The notes under the pieces were generated by a model. That model saw only the letters and a list, made by a program, of their open reading frames with translations. It made no database searches and had not been told where the DNA came from. The position numbers and the translations under genes were made by a program. 36,706 bases of DNA from Pirellulales bacterium (GTDB lineage: Bacteria; Planctomycetota; Planctomycetia; Pirellulales; Lacipirellulaceae): assembly GCA_025935855.1 (NCBI GenBank), contig JAICUM010000003.1, positions 1 to 36,706 of the forward strand, in the 5' to 3' direction. Each line of letters starts with the position of its first letter. Positions within the stretch are counted from its first letter, which is position 1. This document shows positions 24,801 to 31,916 of this stretch, piece after piece.

Positions 24801-27250
24801 TTACTGACGACCGCAAGCGTCGGACTGACGTTCAACACCGCCACTTGGAACGATTTCTGGTCCTGCCCGCCGTCATCGTCGAACACGGTCACAGTGATGG
24901 TGTAATTGCCGTTGTCGGCAAAGGTGTGTGATCCGTCGAACGACCCGGCCGTCAACACGCCGGCACTTCCCGCGATGTCCACGGTCGCATTTCCAGCGCT
25001 CATGGCCGTGCCATCACCCCAGTTGATCGAGTAGGTGAAGGACTCCACCGTTTCCCCGCCATTGGAGACGTTCCCGGCGTTGAGCGGATTATCGAAGCCC
25101 GGATCGGTAAACGTCCCGATATTCGTCAGCGATAGCAGCGAGCCTTCGTTGACCGTCTGATTGCCGACCACCGTCAACGACGGGCTGACATTCGTAACCG
25201 TCACGCTCGCCGAGCCGAGACCGACGCCGGAGTCGTCGTCCGTCACCGCAACCTGCACGGCGTACGTGCCGTTGTCGGCATACGTGTGGCTGGCGGAGAA
25301 GGAATGCCCTGCCGCCGCCCCCACGGTCACCGCCGTGCCGTCGCCCCAGTTGACTTGGTAGGTGTGCGTGTCCAGTGTGCCCGGATCGTCAAACGTGAAC
25401 GCCAGCGACACCAGGTTTCCTTCAGCCACCGTCGGCGAACTGGGCGTCACTTGCACGTTGAATGGCGCGACGTTGTTCACCGTGATTGGGGCGCTGGCGA
25501 TCCCGATGCCGCCGTCATCGTCCAAGACGCGCACCTTCACCATGTACACGTCCGACGGCGTGCCGGTCGGATTGTCATCGAGATACTGATGGTTGGCTGT
25601 GAATGTCCGCGCTCCCGCGGCCACGGGTAGCGTCTGCAGGGCAGAGCCGTCGCCCCAATCCACCTCGACCATGTGCGTGTCGAGCGTCCCCGGATCGGTG
25701 AACGAAAGATTCAGCATCGCGACGCCGTTCTCATCGACGGGCGAAAGCGGCGTAATCACAATCGCCGACGGCGGCACGTTGCTCACCGTAACCGACGTCA
25801 TCGCCGTACCTTCGCCGGTGTCGTCGTCGATGACGCTCACCTTGATCGTGTAATTGTCCGACGAAGTGCCCGTCGGGTTGTCGTCCAAATACTGGTGGCT
25901 CGCAGCGAGCGTCCGGGCTCCCGCCGCGACGGGCAGCGTCTCCACGGCCGAACCGTCGCCCCAGTCCACCTGCACGGTGTGCGTGTCGAGCGTGCCGGGA
26001 TCGGTGAACGACAAGTTCATCATCGCCACGCCGTTCTCGTCGATCGGCGTGACGGGATCGAGCTGAATCCCCGACGGCGCCACGTTGTTCACGGTGATCG
26101 ACTGCGCGCCGCTCACCTGCCCGCCATCGTCGTCCGCCACCGTCACCTTCACGGTATACATGTCCGACGGCGTGGCCGTGGGATTGTCGTCCAAATACTG
26201 GTGCGTCGTGCCGAACAGCCGCGCGCCCTGCGACAGGTTGAACGACTCGACCGAGCCGTCGCCCCAATCCACTTGGACCGTGTGCGTGTCGAGCGATCCC
26301 GGATCGTCGAACGAGAGGTTTAGCTGAGCAAGGCCGTTCTCGTTGATCGTTCCCAGCGCGCCGATTTGTAGATTCGACGGCGCCACATTGTTCACCAGCG
26401 CCGGCACGGTGGCGCTCGCTTCGCCGCCGTCGTCATCCAGCACGCGGACCTTGACCGAGTAAATGTCGAACGTCGTTCCGCTCGGATTGTCATCCAGGAA
26501 TTGGTGCGTCGTGCCGAAGAACCGCGCGCCCTGCGAGACATTGAACAGCTCAGTCGAGCCATCGCCCCAGTTCACCTCGACCTGGTGCGTGTCGATCGTG
26601 CCCGGATCGTCGAACGTTAGCTCGAGCGACGCCACGCCGTTTTCATTTACCGGCAGAATTGGCGCGATCTGCAGATTCGACGGCGCCACGTTGTTCACCG
26701 TGATCGGCGTGGAGGACGACGCGGACCCGCCCTGCGAGTCGGTCACCGTGGCCTTGACGATGTACGTGTCAGCCGGCGTGACGCTCGGGTTGTCGTCCAG
26801 ATACTGGTGCGTGGTGCCAAAGAACTGCGATCCGGCCGGCACATTGAACAGTTCGGTCGACCCGTCGCCCCAATCCACCTCGACGGTGTGCGAGTCCAGT
26901 GGGTCAGGATCGTCGAACGTTAGCTCCAGCGAGGTAATGTCGTTTTCGGGAATCGCCTGCAAGGGCGCGATCTGCACGTTCGACGGCGGCGTGTTTGACG
27001 AGCCGGTGGGGACGATGATTAGCGGTTCGGCCCGGTCCGTCTCACCCTGCGGGGTCGAATCCTTGCTGGTCTGCACGTAGTCGTGCTGCGTCGCGGCGAG
27101 GTCGAGGGTCAGCGCCGGAGCCGCGGCATCGAGCATGCGGCGGGGTTCCAGCCGTCGAGCCACCAGCTCCAGCCGCGTGGCGGCGGCAGCATCGGGCCGG
27201 CGGCTAAACAGCTCGGACAATCGTCGGCGTCGGCGCGGTCGGGCAGCCAT
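21845..27250 (-). CDS. Giant secreted PKD-repeat surface protein with LEPR-type N-terminus
   Basis: The 1801-residue protein starts with a very basic region (MAARPRRRRR) and the LEPRRMLDAAAP motif at about 34-45, the planctomycete N-terminal signal seen on many huge extracellular proteins. Thirteen PKD/cadherin-like domains follow, counted by their WGDG (or WGDQ/WGDN) motif, with DDDGG loops that may bind calcium. Domains 1-5 form a family of about 101-102 residues with YLDDNP; domains 7-10 form a nearly exact 120-residue family with GFDNPLNAGN. The last 230 residues are a non-repetitive domain, a Pro/Ala/Asp-rich linker and a C-terminal AALAGAALALSGAG hydrophobic segment followed by basic residues, which could anchor or sort the protein. 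It is probably structural or adhesive. The kinase gene follows 92 bp downstream. Confidence 0.92.
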   Translation of the reverse strand: MAARPRRRRRLSELFSRRPDAAAATRLELVARRLEPRRMLDAAAPALTLDLAATQHDYVQTSKDSTPQGETDRAEPLIIVPTGSSNTPPSNVQIAPLQAIPENDITSLELTFDDPDPLDSHTVEVDWGDGSTELFNVPAGSQFFGTTHQYLDDNPSVTPADTYIVKATVTDSQGGSASSSTPITVNNVAPSNLQIAPILPVNENGVASLELTFDDPGTIDTHQVEVNWGDGSTELFNVSQGARFFGTTHQFLDDNPSGTTFDIYSVKVRVLDDDGGEASATVPALVNNVAPSNLQIGALGTINENGLAQLNLSFDDPGSLDTHTVQVDWGDGSVESFNLSQGARLFGTTHQYLDDNPTATPSDMYTVKVTVADDDGGQVSGAQSITVNNVAPSGIQLDPVTPIDENGVAMMNLSFTDPGTLDTHTVQVDWGDGSAVETLPVAAGARTLAASHQYLDDNPTGTSSDNYTIKVSVIDDDTGEGTAMTSVTVSNVPPSAIVITPLSPVDENGVAMLNLSFTDPGTLDTHMVEVDWGDGSALQTLPVAAGARTFTANHQYLDDNPTGTPSDVYMVKVRVLDDDGGIGIASAPITVNNVAPFNVQVTPSSPTVAEGNLVSLAFTFDDPGTLDTHTYQVNWGDGTAVTVGAAAGHSFSASHTYADNGTYAVQVAVTDDDSGVGLGSASVTVTNVSPSLTVVGNQTVNEGSLLSLTNIGTFTDPGFDNPLNAGNVSNGGETVESFTYSINWGDGTAMSAGNATVDIAGSAGVLTAGSFDGSHTFADNGNYTITVTVFDDDGGQDQKSFQVAVLNVSPTLAVVSNQTINEGSLLSLTNIGTFTDPGFDNPLNTLDPNNGGETVETFTFTVNWGDGTSTDAGNATVDVIGSPGVLTAGSFDGSHTYADNGTYTVTVKVFDDDGGSDAKTFQVSVLNVAPLLSAPVNQTINEGSLLTLTNIGSFTDPGFDNPLNAGNAANGGETVETFTFTVNWGDGTATDSGNGTIDVHGSPGTLTAGSFDGSHTYADNGNYTVTVTVFDDDGGQDQTTFTVNVLNVSPALSVVGSQTIDEGSLLSLTNIGTFTDPGFDNPLNAGNASNGGETVETFTFSTDWGDGTAANTGDATIDVHGSVGVLTAGSFDGSHTYADNGTYTVAVTVFDDDGGQHQQTFTVTVLNVDPTLTGTSGLVRDEGQAFTLAGLGVRIEDPGFDNPLNAGNASNGGEFEETFAGVTIDWGDGTALTPVTTVNRVSGSPGVPTTADFDHAPHTYADNGVYTVTVKLSDDDGPVDSRTLTITVNNVAPTVQVAADQTIHEGSQLVVLNISQFTDPGFDNPLNAGNVTNGGQTQETFTYTINWGDQPRFQPGDDPVEQNGVPTTDVFGSPGVLTAGSFDAQHTYVDNGVYTVTITIRDDDGGVTVKTLSVDVKNVSPTLSDATFFATDVNTKGQTTITGTFTDPGRDTYKLFVDWGDNKGPHEETFTVTPAAATSGLHMFTATHTYTEAPDPLHPSATIPIVVRIHDDDFPQPQTVVAPPDESGQSNPVDRDLKNPGIGNQFIRIDLTPAVAVLTFPERPASPPVLTTQDTRLATLAPNDVRGSAGESQAAGERYFELRVINPDGTMSEGYRLRPEVMKNLPGLFRNLPDNHYAIYLVQPENNKSRLVIEVVVRNGKLVDPGDDSEGGRDKPPTEDAKPAAELKPPTDANPNDAGANKAAAKNIQPISPINEPVPAATSAIDAVSGTNSVDDAIQGSPRMRSSSTIYHRAALAGAALALSGAGRDWQRQLDKTLAAAKPSQWKRLRAARGRSRKKPR
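23761..25200 (-). repeat. Four direct tandem DNA repeats of exactly 360 bp (PKD domains 7-10)
   Basis: Aligned text recurs at 23761, 24121, 24481 and 24841 (tgcccgccgtcgtcgtc, then gccgttgtcggcgta, then gagccgtcgaacga), with a constant 360-base step and no gaps. Each unit encodes one 120-residue domain. Neighbouring units before and after drift out of register, so these four look like the most recent expansion. Confidence 0.85.
25490..27000 (-). repeat. Five direct tandem repeats of 303-306 bp (PKD domains 1-5)
   Basis: A tgtccg-type word before a ggattgtc.tccaa.tactggtg block recurs at about 25549, 25855, 26161, 26464 and 26767, a step of 306, 306, 303 and 303 bases. Each unit encodes a domain of 101-102 residues. 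Units are more diverged from each other than the 360-bp set. Confidence 0.75.
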
Positions 27251-27617
27251 AGAGTTCCCGGGCGAAAGTCAAAGGACGAGCAGGGCTTACGCCATGATTG
27301 CGTGCCATGCCCACGGCTCGGCGTGGGCATGGATGGTCCGAGAGCTGCCATGCCCACGCGCACGTAGACATGCCACCCAAGCGTCGACGCGTAACCTCGA
27401 TTATTCGATCAATCCGGCAACCGTGTCAAACATCTGGCGCCGGCGCCGGCCTAAGGTCCCTCGCCTGGATGGGACGGCCGAGGAAGCTGAAAGCGCTGAC
27501 AGGGGGGCGACCTTACTTATTCTGCTGAAGTTGCCGGTTGTAACGGGCCGAAGAACATCCGATAGGCCGCGTTCTGCGGCCGCCGGTTTCCTTATCTCCC
27601 TGTAATCTCGTGAGCCT
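27251..27617. other. Non-coding divergent region between the PKD gene and a secreted-protein gene
   Basis: The 367-bp gap must hold promoters for both flanking genes, but none stands out. It contains a hairpin at 27305-27332, a second single arm (ccatgcccacg, 27348-27358) and a small ggccgc/gcggcc stem near 27567-27583. No reading frame with a believable start and composition was found. Confidence 0.5.
27305..27332. repeat. 11-bp stem hairpin (ccatgcccacg type)
   Basis: Arm ccatgcccacg pairs with cgtgggcatgg across a six-base gctcgg loop. A further single copy of the arm follows 32 bases later, which suggests a repeat family rather than a terminator. It lies about 55 bases upstream of the PKD gene start. 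Confidence 0.6.
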
Positions 27618-28409
27618 ATGGCTGCCTCGTCTCCACATTTCGGAACGGAGGCCGTGGACTGGCGGCGCCGCCTGGCCACGCTTATCGCGGCAGGCGCCGC
27701 TTGCTTAAGCGTGACCACCCATGCCGCGGAAGCGACTCGCCGCTGGCCGACAGCTTCACTGAAAGTCGCCGCCGCCGTCGATGAAGGAACTGCTGTCGAA
27801 ACAGTTATCCTCGCCGAGTCGAACGAGCCGGCCGACAACGATACGTCCGGCGGCCTTCCGCCGACCAGCCTTGTCCACACGGCTCCGCAGACTCCGGCCG
27901 CTGAAGAGATCGCCGCCCAAGAACAAACGTCGCCGCGCATCCTCCGCGGCTTCCGTCCGATCGCGCAGGTGACGGCCAATGTTGCGCTGCCGCCAGGGCT
28001 GCTTCCCGAGCAAGCCGAACGGCAAGAAGGCCAGCCGCAACCCGAGCAGGCGCGCGAAGTCGGCGACATGCGATTCGAGGGTGGTTGGGCCGAGAGCGAC
28101 TACCAATGGTCTGCCACGCGGCTTTGTCACGGGCCGCTGTATTTTGAGGAGATCAACCTCGAACGTCACGGCTATCAGTGCAATCCTCTGATCCAGCCGC
28201 TGGTGTCCGGCGCGCATTTCTTTCTGACCGTGCCGACGCTGCCCTACCAAATGACCGTGCATCCGCCGCGCGAGTGCATCTACACGCTCGGCTACTACCG
28301 TCCGGGCGACTGCGTGCCCTGGCGGCGGCAGTGCCCCTACCCATGGGACCCGCGGGCCGCCGCCGTCGAAGCCGCGACCGCAATGGGCCTGGTGTTTTTG
28401 ATTCCGTAG
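27618..28409 (+). CDS. Secreted protein with a planctomycete-type YFEEINLERHGY domain
   Basis: The 263-residue product has a signal peptide (WRRRLATLIAAGAACLSVTTHAA, about 15-37), a Pro/Glu/Gln-rich middle, and a compact C-terminal domain from about 170. That domain has paired Cys and aromatic residues (LCHGPLYFEEINLERHGY, YQCNPLIQP, HFFLTVPTLPYQM, CIYTLGYYRPGDCVPW). I recall this pattern from several planctomycete secreted proteins, but know no function for it. Four or more Cys suggest disulfide bonds and an extracytoplasmic place. It converges on the M50-HlyD gene across a cluster of palindromes, so it is a separate transcription unit and its link to the export genes is open. Confidence 0.75.
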   Translation: MAASSPHFGTEAVDWRRRLATLIAAGAACLSVTTHAAEATRRWPTASLKVAAAVDEGTAVETVILAESNEPADNDTSGGLPPTSLVHTAPQTPAAEEIAAQEQTSPRILRGFRPIAQVTANVALPPGLLPEQAERQEGQPQPEQAREVGDMRFEGGWAESDYQWSATRLCHGPLYFEEINLERHGYQCNPLIQPLVSGAHFFLTVPTLPYQMTVHPPRECIYTLGYYRPGDCVPWRRQCPYPWDPRAAAVEAATAMGLVFLIP

Positions 28410-28420
28410 TTCGGCCGAGC

Positions 28421-28610
28421 CATCCCGGTAGGGATGCCCTGAGAATTGCCCAGCGTTTCAACGCTGGGTTTAAAGGCAGGTGTATTCTGTAGTAGTCCCG
28501 GTAGGGACGATTGAGGTTTCAGTCGTCCCTACTGGGACTATTGATGGTACTTGTGCCTCAATACCCAGCGTTGAAACGCTGGGCTATTCTCACTTTGCCC
28601 CGATGGGGCA
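28421..28610. repeat. Cluster of nested palindromes between two convergent genes
   Basis: Five hairpins lie in 190 bases: catccc/gggatg (28421-28436), cccagcgtt/aacgctggg with a TC loop (28449-28468), a long stem from agtcccggtaggg to its near-complement (28494-28539), the cccagcgtt/aacgctggg stem again with a GA loop (28564-28583), and ttgcccc/ggggcaa (28594-28610). The two cccagcgtt hairpins are exact reverse complements and bracket the central stem. It may serve as a two-way terminator for the flanking genes. Confidence 0.75.
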
Positions 28611-28646
28611 ATGACGCGAATTCATCAGGATTCGCGGTTAACACCG

Positions 28647-30851
28647 TCAGAATACGCGTTGAAACGTTCGCCGCAGCTCATCCAGCACCAGCGCGCCGAC
28701 GGTGCTACGATAGGCGTCGATTTTCGCCGTGCCGCGTGCTCCAGCGAACAGTGGCGCGTCTGCGTCGTTAATCTCGATCTGCACGACGTGATACTTGTTC
28801 TCGCTCGTCGCCGGCTTGAAGCGTGAAGTGTTCGCTGCTCTGCCGCTTTCGTTAGATCGCGCGCGGCGAGCGACTGAAATTACGCTGCCGTTCAGGATCG
28901 ACGACGGCGCATCATCGGCGACGACGCGGACGGACTGACCGATTTCGACCGCCGGGACGTCGGCTTGCTCGACGCCGGCCCATGCTGTCCAGCCGCCGGG
29001 TTCGGCGACAATGGCCAGCGGCGTGCCCAATTCGATCCAGGCGCCTTCATTTCGACGATCCAGCGGCGAGCCGCTCCACACGCCAAGCTTGTCGGGCGAA
29101 TGCTCCTCGGACGCGCGAGCCGGCGGCGGAAGCAGCCGGCCGGCAGCCGGTGAGCGAATCATAAGCGAATCGACCTGCGATTGCCGTTCGGCCAACTGCG
29201 CCTCGGCGTCGGCGAGCTCGGCAATTGCCGCGGGAATCAATCGGGCTGCCGTTGGCTGCACGACTTGCAGCGTGCGTAATTGCTCGAGCCTGGTTCGCAG
29301 CTCGGCAACCTTGCCCTGTTGTTCCGCGAGGGCCATTTCCAGTTCCGGATTTTGCAAGCGAGCGACAACTTCGCCGGCCTTTACGTCCGCGCCCGCGGGC
29401 AGAGCAAATTCGAGTTCGCCAGGCAGAACCGCAAAGAGCGGGTGCGAGTGCGACGGCACGATGGCCAGCGGCGCCTTGACGCGCCGCGTGACGGGAACGA
29501 TCAGCACGCCGCCGACCACCGCCGCGAAAATGCCGCAGGCCGCGATCAGTCGGAGCCAACGAAATCGCGACCTCGCCGCGGGATTACGCATCAACTTCAC
29601 CGTGCTCATCACTGGCTGCATTAGCATGCCCGCGATCGCCACGACGGCGAGCGTATAGACGAGGTTCTGCAGTTGATAGGGCCGGGCGAGCTTCAGCATC
29701 AGCATGAAGACGCCGGCCAGCACTAGGGCCAGGTAGAGTTTTGCAAGCACCGCATAGATCCACAGTGCTCGCCGCTTGTGCGGTCCTAGGAGCGGATCGT
29801 CCCGCCGCGGCTCATCCAGCAACCATTGCCGCCACGATGAGGATATCAGTCCGCGCGCCCGGTCCGCCAGATTCGGCACTTCAAGCCCGTCGGCCAGTAG
29901 ATAGTAGCCGTCGTAACGCAAGAGGGGATTGGCGTTCACCAGCAGTGTGCCCACCGAGCAGACGACGATCAAGCTCAGACACAACGTGCTGAGCAGCCCC
30001 GACGCGGCGTAGCTCCACACAATCGCCGCCGAGGACGCGATGACCAGTTCGACCGCCATTCCCGCGCTGGAGACGGCCATCCGCTGCCACTTGCTCGGCA
30101 GCCGCCAAGCGTCCGATACGTCGCAATACAAACTCGGCGCTCCCGCTAAGAGCAACATGCCGATTTCCTGCGGCCGCGCGCCGAAATGCCGGCACGCGAG
30201 CGCATGACCCAACTCATGGAGGATTTTCACGCCGATCACCGCGGCGATCCACACGGGGATCAGGCCGGGGCGCGTTAATTCGCGAATGTGCGGCAGCCGG
30301 GCGGCGAGCTCCGTTGCGTTACCCAGCACGAGCAGTACCGCAAGGACCACCAAGCATCCGGCCGCCATGAGTGCCAGCGGCGTGCATAGCCAACGTACAG
30401 CGGCATAAAGTCGATCGATCACTGGGTCGGCGTCGATGCCGCCCAAGCGGATCGACAAGAGTTGCAGCCAACTCATCCGGCGTTCGAATCGCTGCCGCTC
30501 ACGGTCGCGCTTCAATAGCTCGCCCCCTTGGCCGGGGTTCTCGCCGAGCAGCAGTCCCTGTTCATACAGCCGGCTCACGAACTGCTGCAGTTGCGTGATC
30601 GACGCGCGCCGCGGCGCGAACTGCGACTCCAGCCGCCGCTGAAGCATCCGCAAGCTGGCGGGGTCCCGCAGCGCGTCCAGCAGCGCGTACTCCTCGGCCG
30701 TCAGATGGAACGACTCCCCCGCCACTGGATCCTTCACTACAAAGGTCGCGCCCCCTCCGATCGCCACTTCGATGACCTGCAAATCCGCGCGCATCCGCAG
30801 CGGCAGCGTGCGCTCGGCAGCCGAACGGTTGTGATCGTTTGCGCGATGCAT
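28647..30851 (-). CDS. Site-2-protease-like (peptidase M50) membrane protein fused to a HlyD-type adaptor domain
   Basis: The 734-residue protein has a soluble N-terminus (about 1-145) of the kind that precedes such proteases (FHLTAEEYALLDAL, a PqqD-like winged helix), then about ten hydrophobic segments. The zinc site is HELGH at 212-216, and the third ligand is likely the Asp in NPLLRYDGYY (308-317). After the last helix (GIFAAVVGGVLIVPVT) a periplasmic HlyD-like part follows: a lipoyl half (FALPAGADVKAGEVVARL), a coiled coil (AEQQGKVAELRTRLEQL) and a beta-barrel part ending at 734. M50 proteins cut peptides within membranes; the fused adaptor could link the protease to an outer-membrane channel. 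It is the third gene of a minus-strand run, 31 bp after the HlyD gene, and has no pump ATPase beside it. Confidence 0.9.
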   Translation of the reverse strand: MHRANDHNRSAAERTLPLRMRADLQVIEVAIGGGATFVVKDPVAGESFHLTAEEYALLDALRDPASLRMLQRRLESQFAPRRASITQLQQFVSRLYEQGLLLGENPGQGGELLKRDRERQRFERRMSWLQLLSIRLGGIDADPVIDRLYAAVRWLCTPLALMAAGCLVVLAVLLVLGNATELAARLPHIRELTRPGLIPVWIAAVIGVKILHELGHALACRHFGARPQEIGMLLLAGAPSLYCDVSDAWRLPSKWQRMAVSSAGMAVELVIASSAAIVWSYAASGLLSTLCLSLIVVCSVGTLLVNANPLLRYDGYYLLADGLEVPNLADRARGLISSSWRQWLLDEPRRDDPLLGPHKRRALWIYAVLAKLYLALVLAGVFMLMLKLARPYQLQNLVYTLAVVAIAGMLMQPVMSTVKLMRNPAARSRFRWLRLIAACGIFAAVVGGVLIVPVTRRVKAPLAIVPSHSHPLFAVLPGELEFALPAGADVKAGEVVARLQNPELEMALAEQQGKVAELRTRLEQLRTLQVVQPTAARLIPAAIAELADAEAQLAERQSQVDSLMIRSPAAGRLLPPPARASEEHSPDKLGVWSGSPLDRRNEGAWIELGTPLAIVAEPGGWTAWAGVEQADVPAVEIGQSVRVVADDAPSSILNGSVISVARRARSNESGRAANTSRFKPATSENKYHVVQIEINDADAPLFAGARGTAKIDAYRSTVGALVLDELRRTFQRVF

Positions 30852-30882
30852 TTAAAGGATGGAACAGGGGGTAACAGCCTGT

Positions 30883-31863
30883 TCAAATCCCTTCCTTCTT
30901 TTGGCTCGTAACTTCTTTACCCGGCAGAAGTAGCTGCCCCTGTTGTCCGGGACGGAGCTTGAGGTCGTGGTTGTCGATCTCCGCCCAGATGCGAACTTGC
31001 TTGCTCACGGGATCGATTTCCGGGCTGCTGAACCGCAGCACCCCTTCGACAATGGCTGGCCCGGCCGGCTTGGCATCTTTCGTAAGCACAAACCGCACTT
31101 TGGCGCCCAACAGCGTGCCATCCGCGGCCTCCGCCGGCGCGAACCCTTCGGCGCGCAGCTTTTGCACAGCGACCAACCGCAGCACGGGCGCGCCGGGTTC
31201 CACCCATTCGCCGGTGCGGCCGTGAACCAGAGCGACGACGCCGGCGAACGGCGCCCGCACGGAGTGCAGCTCCAGGTCGAGCTTCGCCGATTCCAGGGCG
31301 TTCTCTTTCAGTTGCAGATCAAACCGGTCGAGCGTCTGATCGTGTTCCGCCTGCCGCCGTTCGAGCTGCAGCTTGTCGACGGTGAGCTGTTCGACGTCCA
31401 GCTGCGACTGCGAGATGCTTTTGGCGAACTGGGCGTTTGATTCGCTGGAACGCTTCATTTCGGCGCGGGCGACCTCCAGGGCCTTGTCGGCATACTGCAC
31501 TCGCAAGTCATTGCTCGCCTTGGCGGCCGCCTGCTGCCGTTCGAGGTCGGCCTTTTGCAGGCTCAGCTTCGCCGCGCGATCGTCGAGCGAGGCCAGGACG
31601 TCGCCTTCTTTCACCATCGCGCCTTCTTCAACGGCGATTTTCGCGAGCACGCCCGTTTGCCGCGCTGGAACCTCTGCCTCGACCATCGGCCGCAACACGA
31701 CTGCGTCAATCCGCAGCGGCTCGGCCGCCTGACCGGGAGAAAACAGAAGAGTTGCCGCGAATAGCGCGAATAGACGCGAATAGGATTTAACAGGAGGTAA
31801 CAGAGGTTTGCAGAAAAGCTCTGTTCCCTCCCGTTTCTTCTTCTTAATTCTTATGTGATTCAT
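30883..31863 (-). CDS. HlyD-family periplasmic adaptor with repeat-derived signal peptide
   Basis: A 326-residue membrane-fusion protein. After about 45 N-terminal residues it has the split lipoyl motif (GVLAKIAVEEGAMVKEGDVLASLDD), a long coiled coil (KADLERQQAAAKAS to LQLKENALESAKLDLEL), the second lipoyl half (VRAPFAGVVALVHGRTGEWVEPG) and a beta-barrel with LRPGQQGQLLLPG. The only ATG in reach is at 31863, and residues 1-45 are translated from the long inverted repeat. The hydrophobic core of the export signal (YSRLFALFAATLLF) comes from the repeat's gcgaatagcgcgaataga arm. It links an inner-membrane part to a TolC-type channel. Neighbours are the GAF-HlyD gene upstream (53 bp) and the M50-HlyD gene downstream. 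The start is uncertain because of the repeat. Confidence 0.88.
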   Translation of the reverse strand: MNHIRIKKKKREGTELFCKPLLPPVKSYSRLFALFAATLLFSPGQAAEPLRIDAVVLRPMVEAEVPARQTGVLAKIAVEEGAMVKEGDVLASLDDRAAKLSLQKADLERQQAAAKASNDLRVQYADKALEVARAEMKRSSESNAQFAKSISQSQLDVEQLTVDKLQLERRQAEHDQTLDRFDLQLKENALESAKLDLELHSVRAPFAGVVALVHGRTGEWVEPGAPVLRLVAVQKLRAEGFAPAEAADGTLLGAKVRFVLTKDAKPAGPAIVEGVLRFSSPEIDPVSKQVRIWAEIDNHDLKLRPGQQGQLLLPGKEVTSQKKEGI

Positions 31864-31915
31864 TGTCTTAATTGATTCGCGTCTATTCGCGTGATTCGCG
31901 GCAAAAAACCTTCTA
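31741..31915. repeat. Long dispersed inverted repeat, copy C, overlapping a gene start
   Basis: The left arm (gttgccgcgaatagcgcg, then aacaggaggtaacagagg) and right arm (ctctgttccctcccg, then gattcgcgtctattcgcg and gattcgcggcaaaaaa) pair around a short centre, like copy A. From 31741 to 31863 it is inside the HlyD gene; the rest fills the gap to the GAF-HlyD gene. It is the best preserved copy near its ends. Confidence 0.8.
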
Positions 31916-31916
31916 C

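Noticed and set aside
23761-27000. Regularly spaced repeats as a CRISPR array
   Set aside because: The units are 303-360 bp, fully coding and in frame as PKD domains, with no short repeat/unique spacer pattern.
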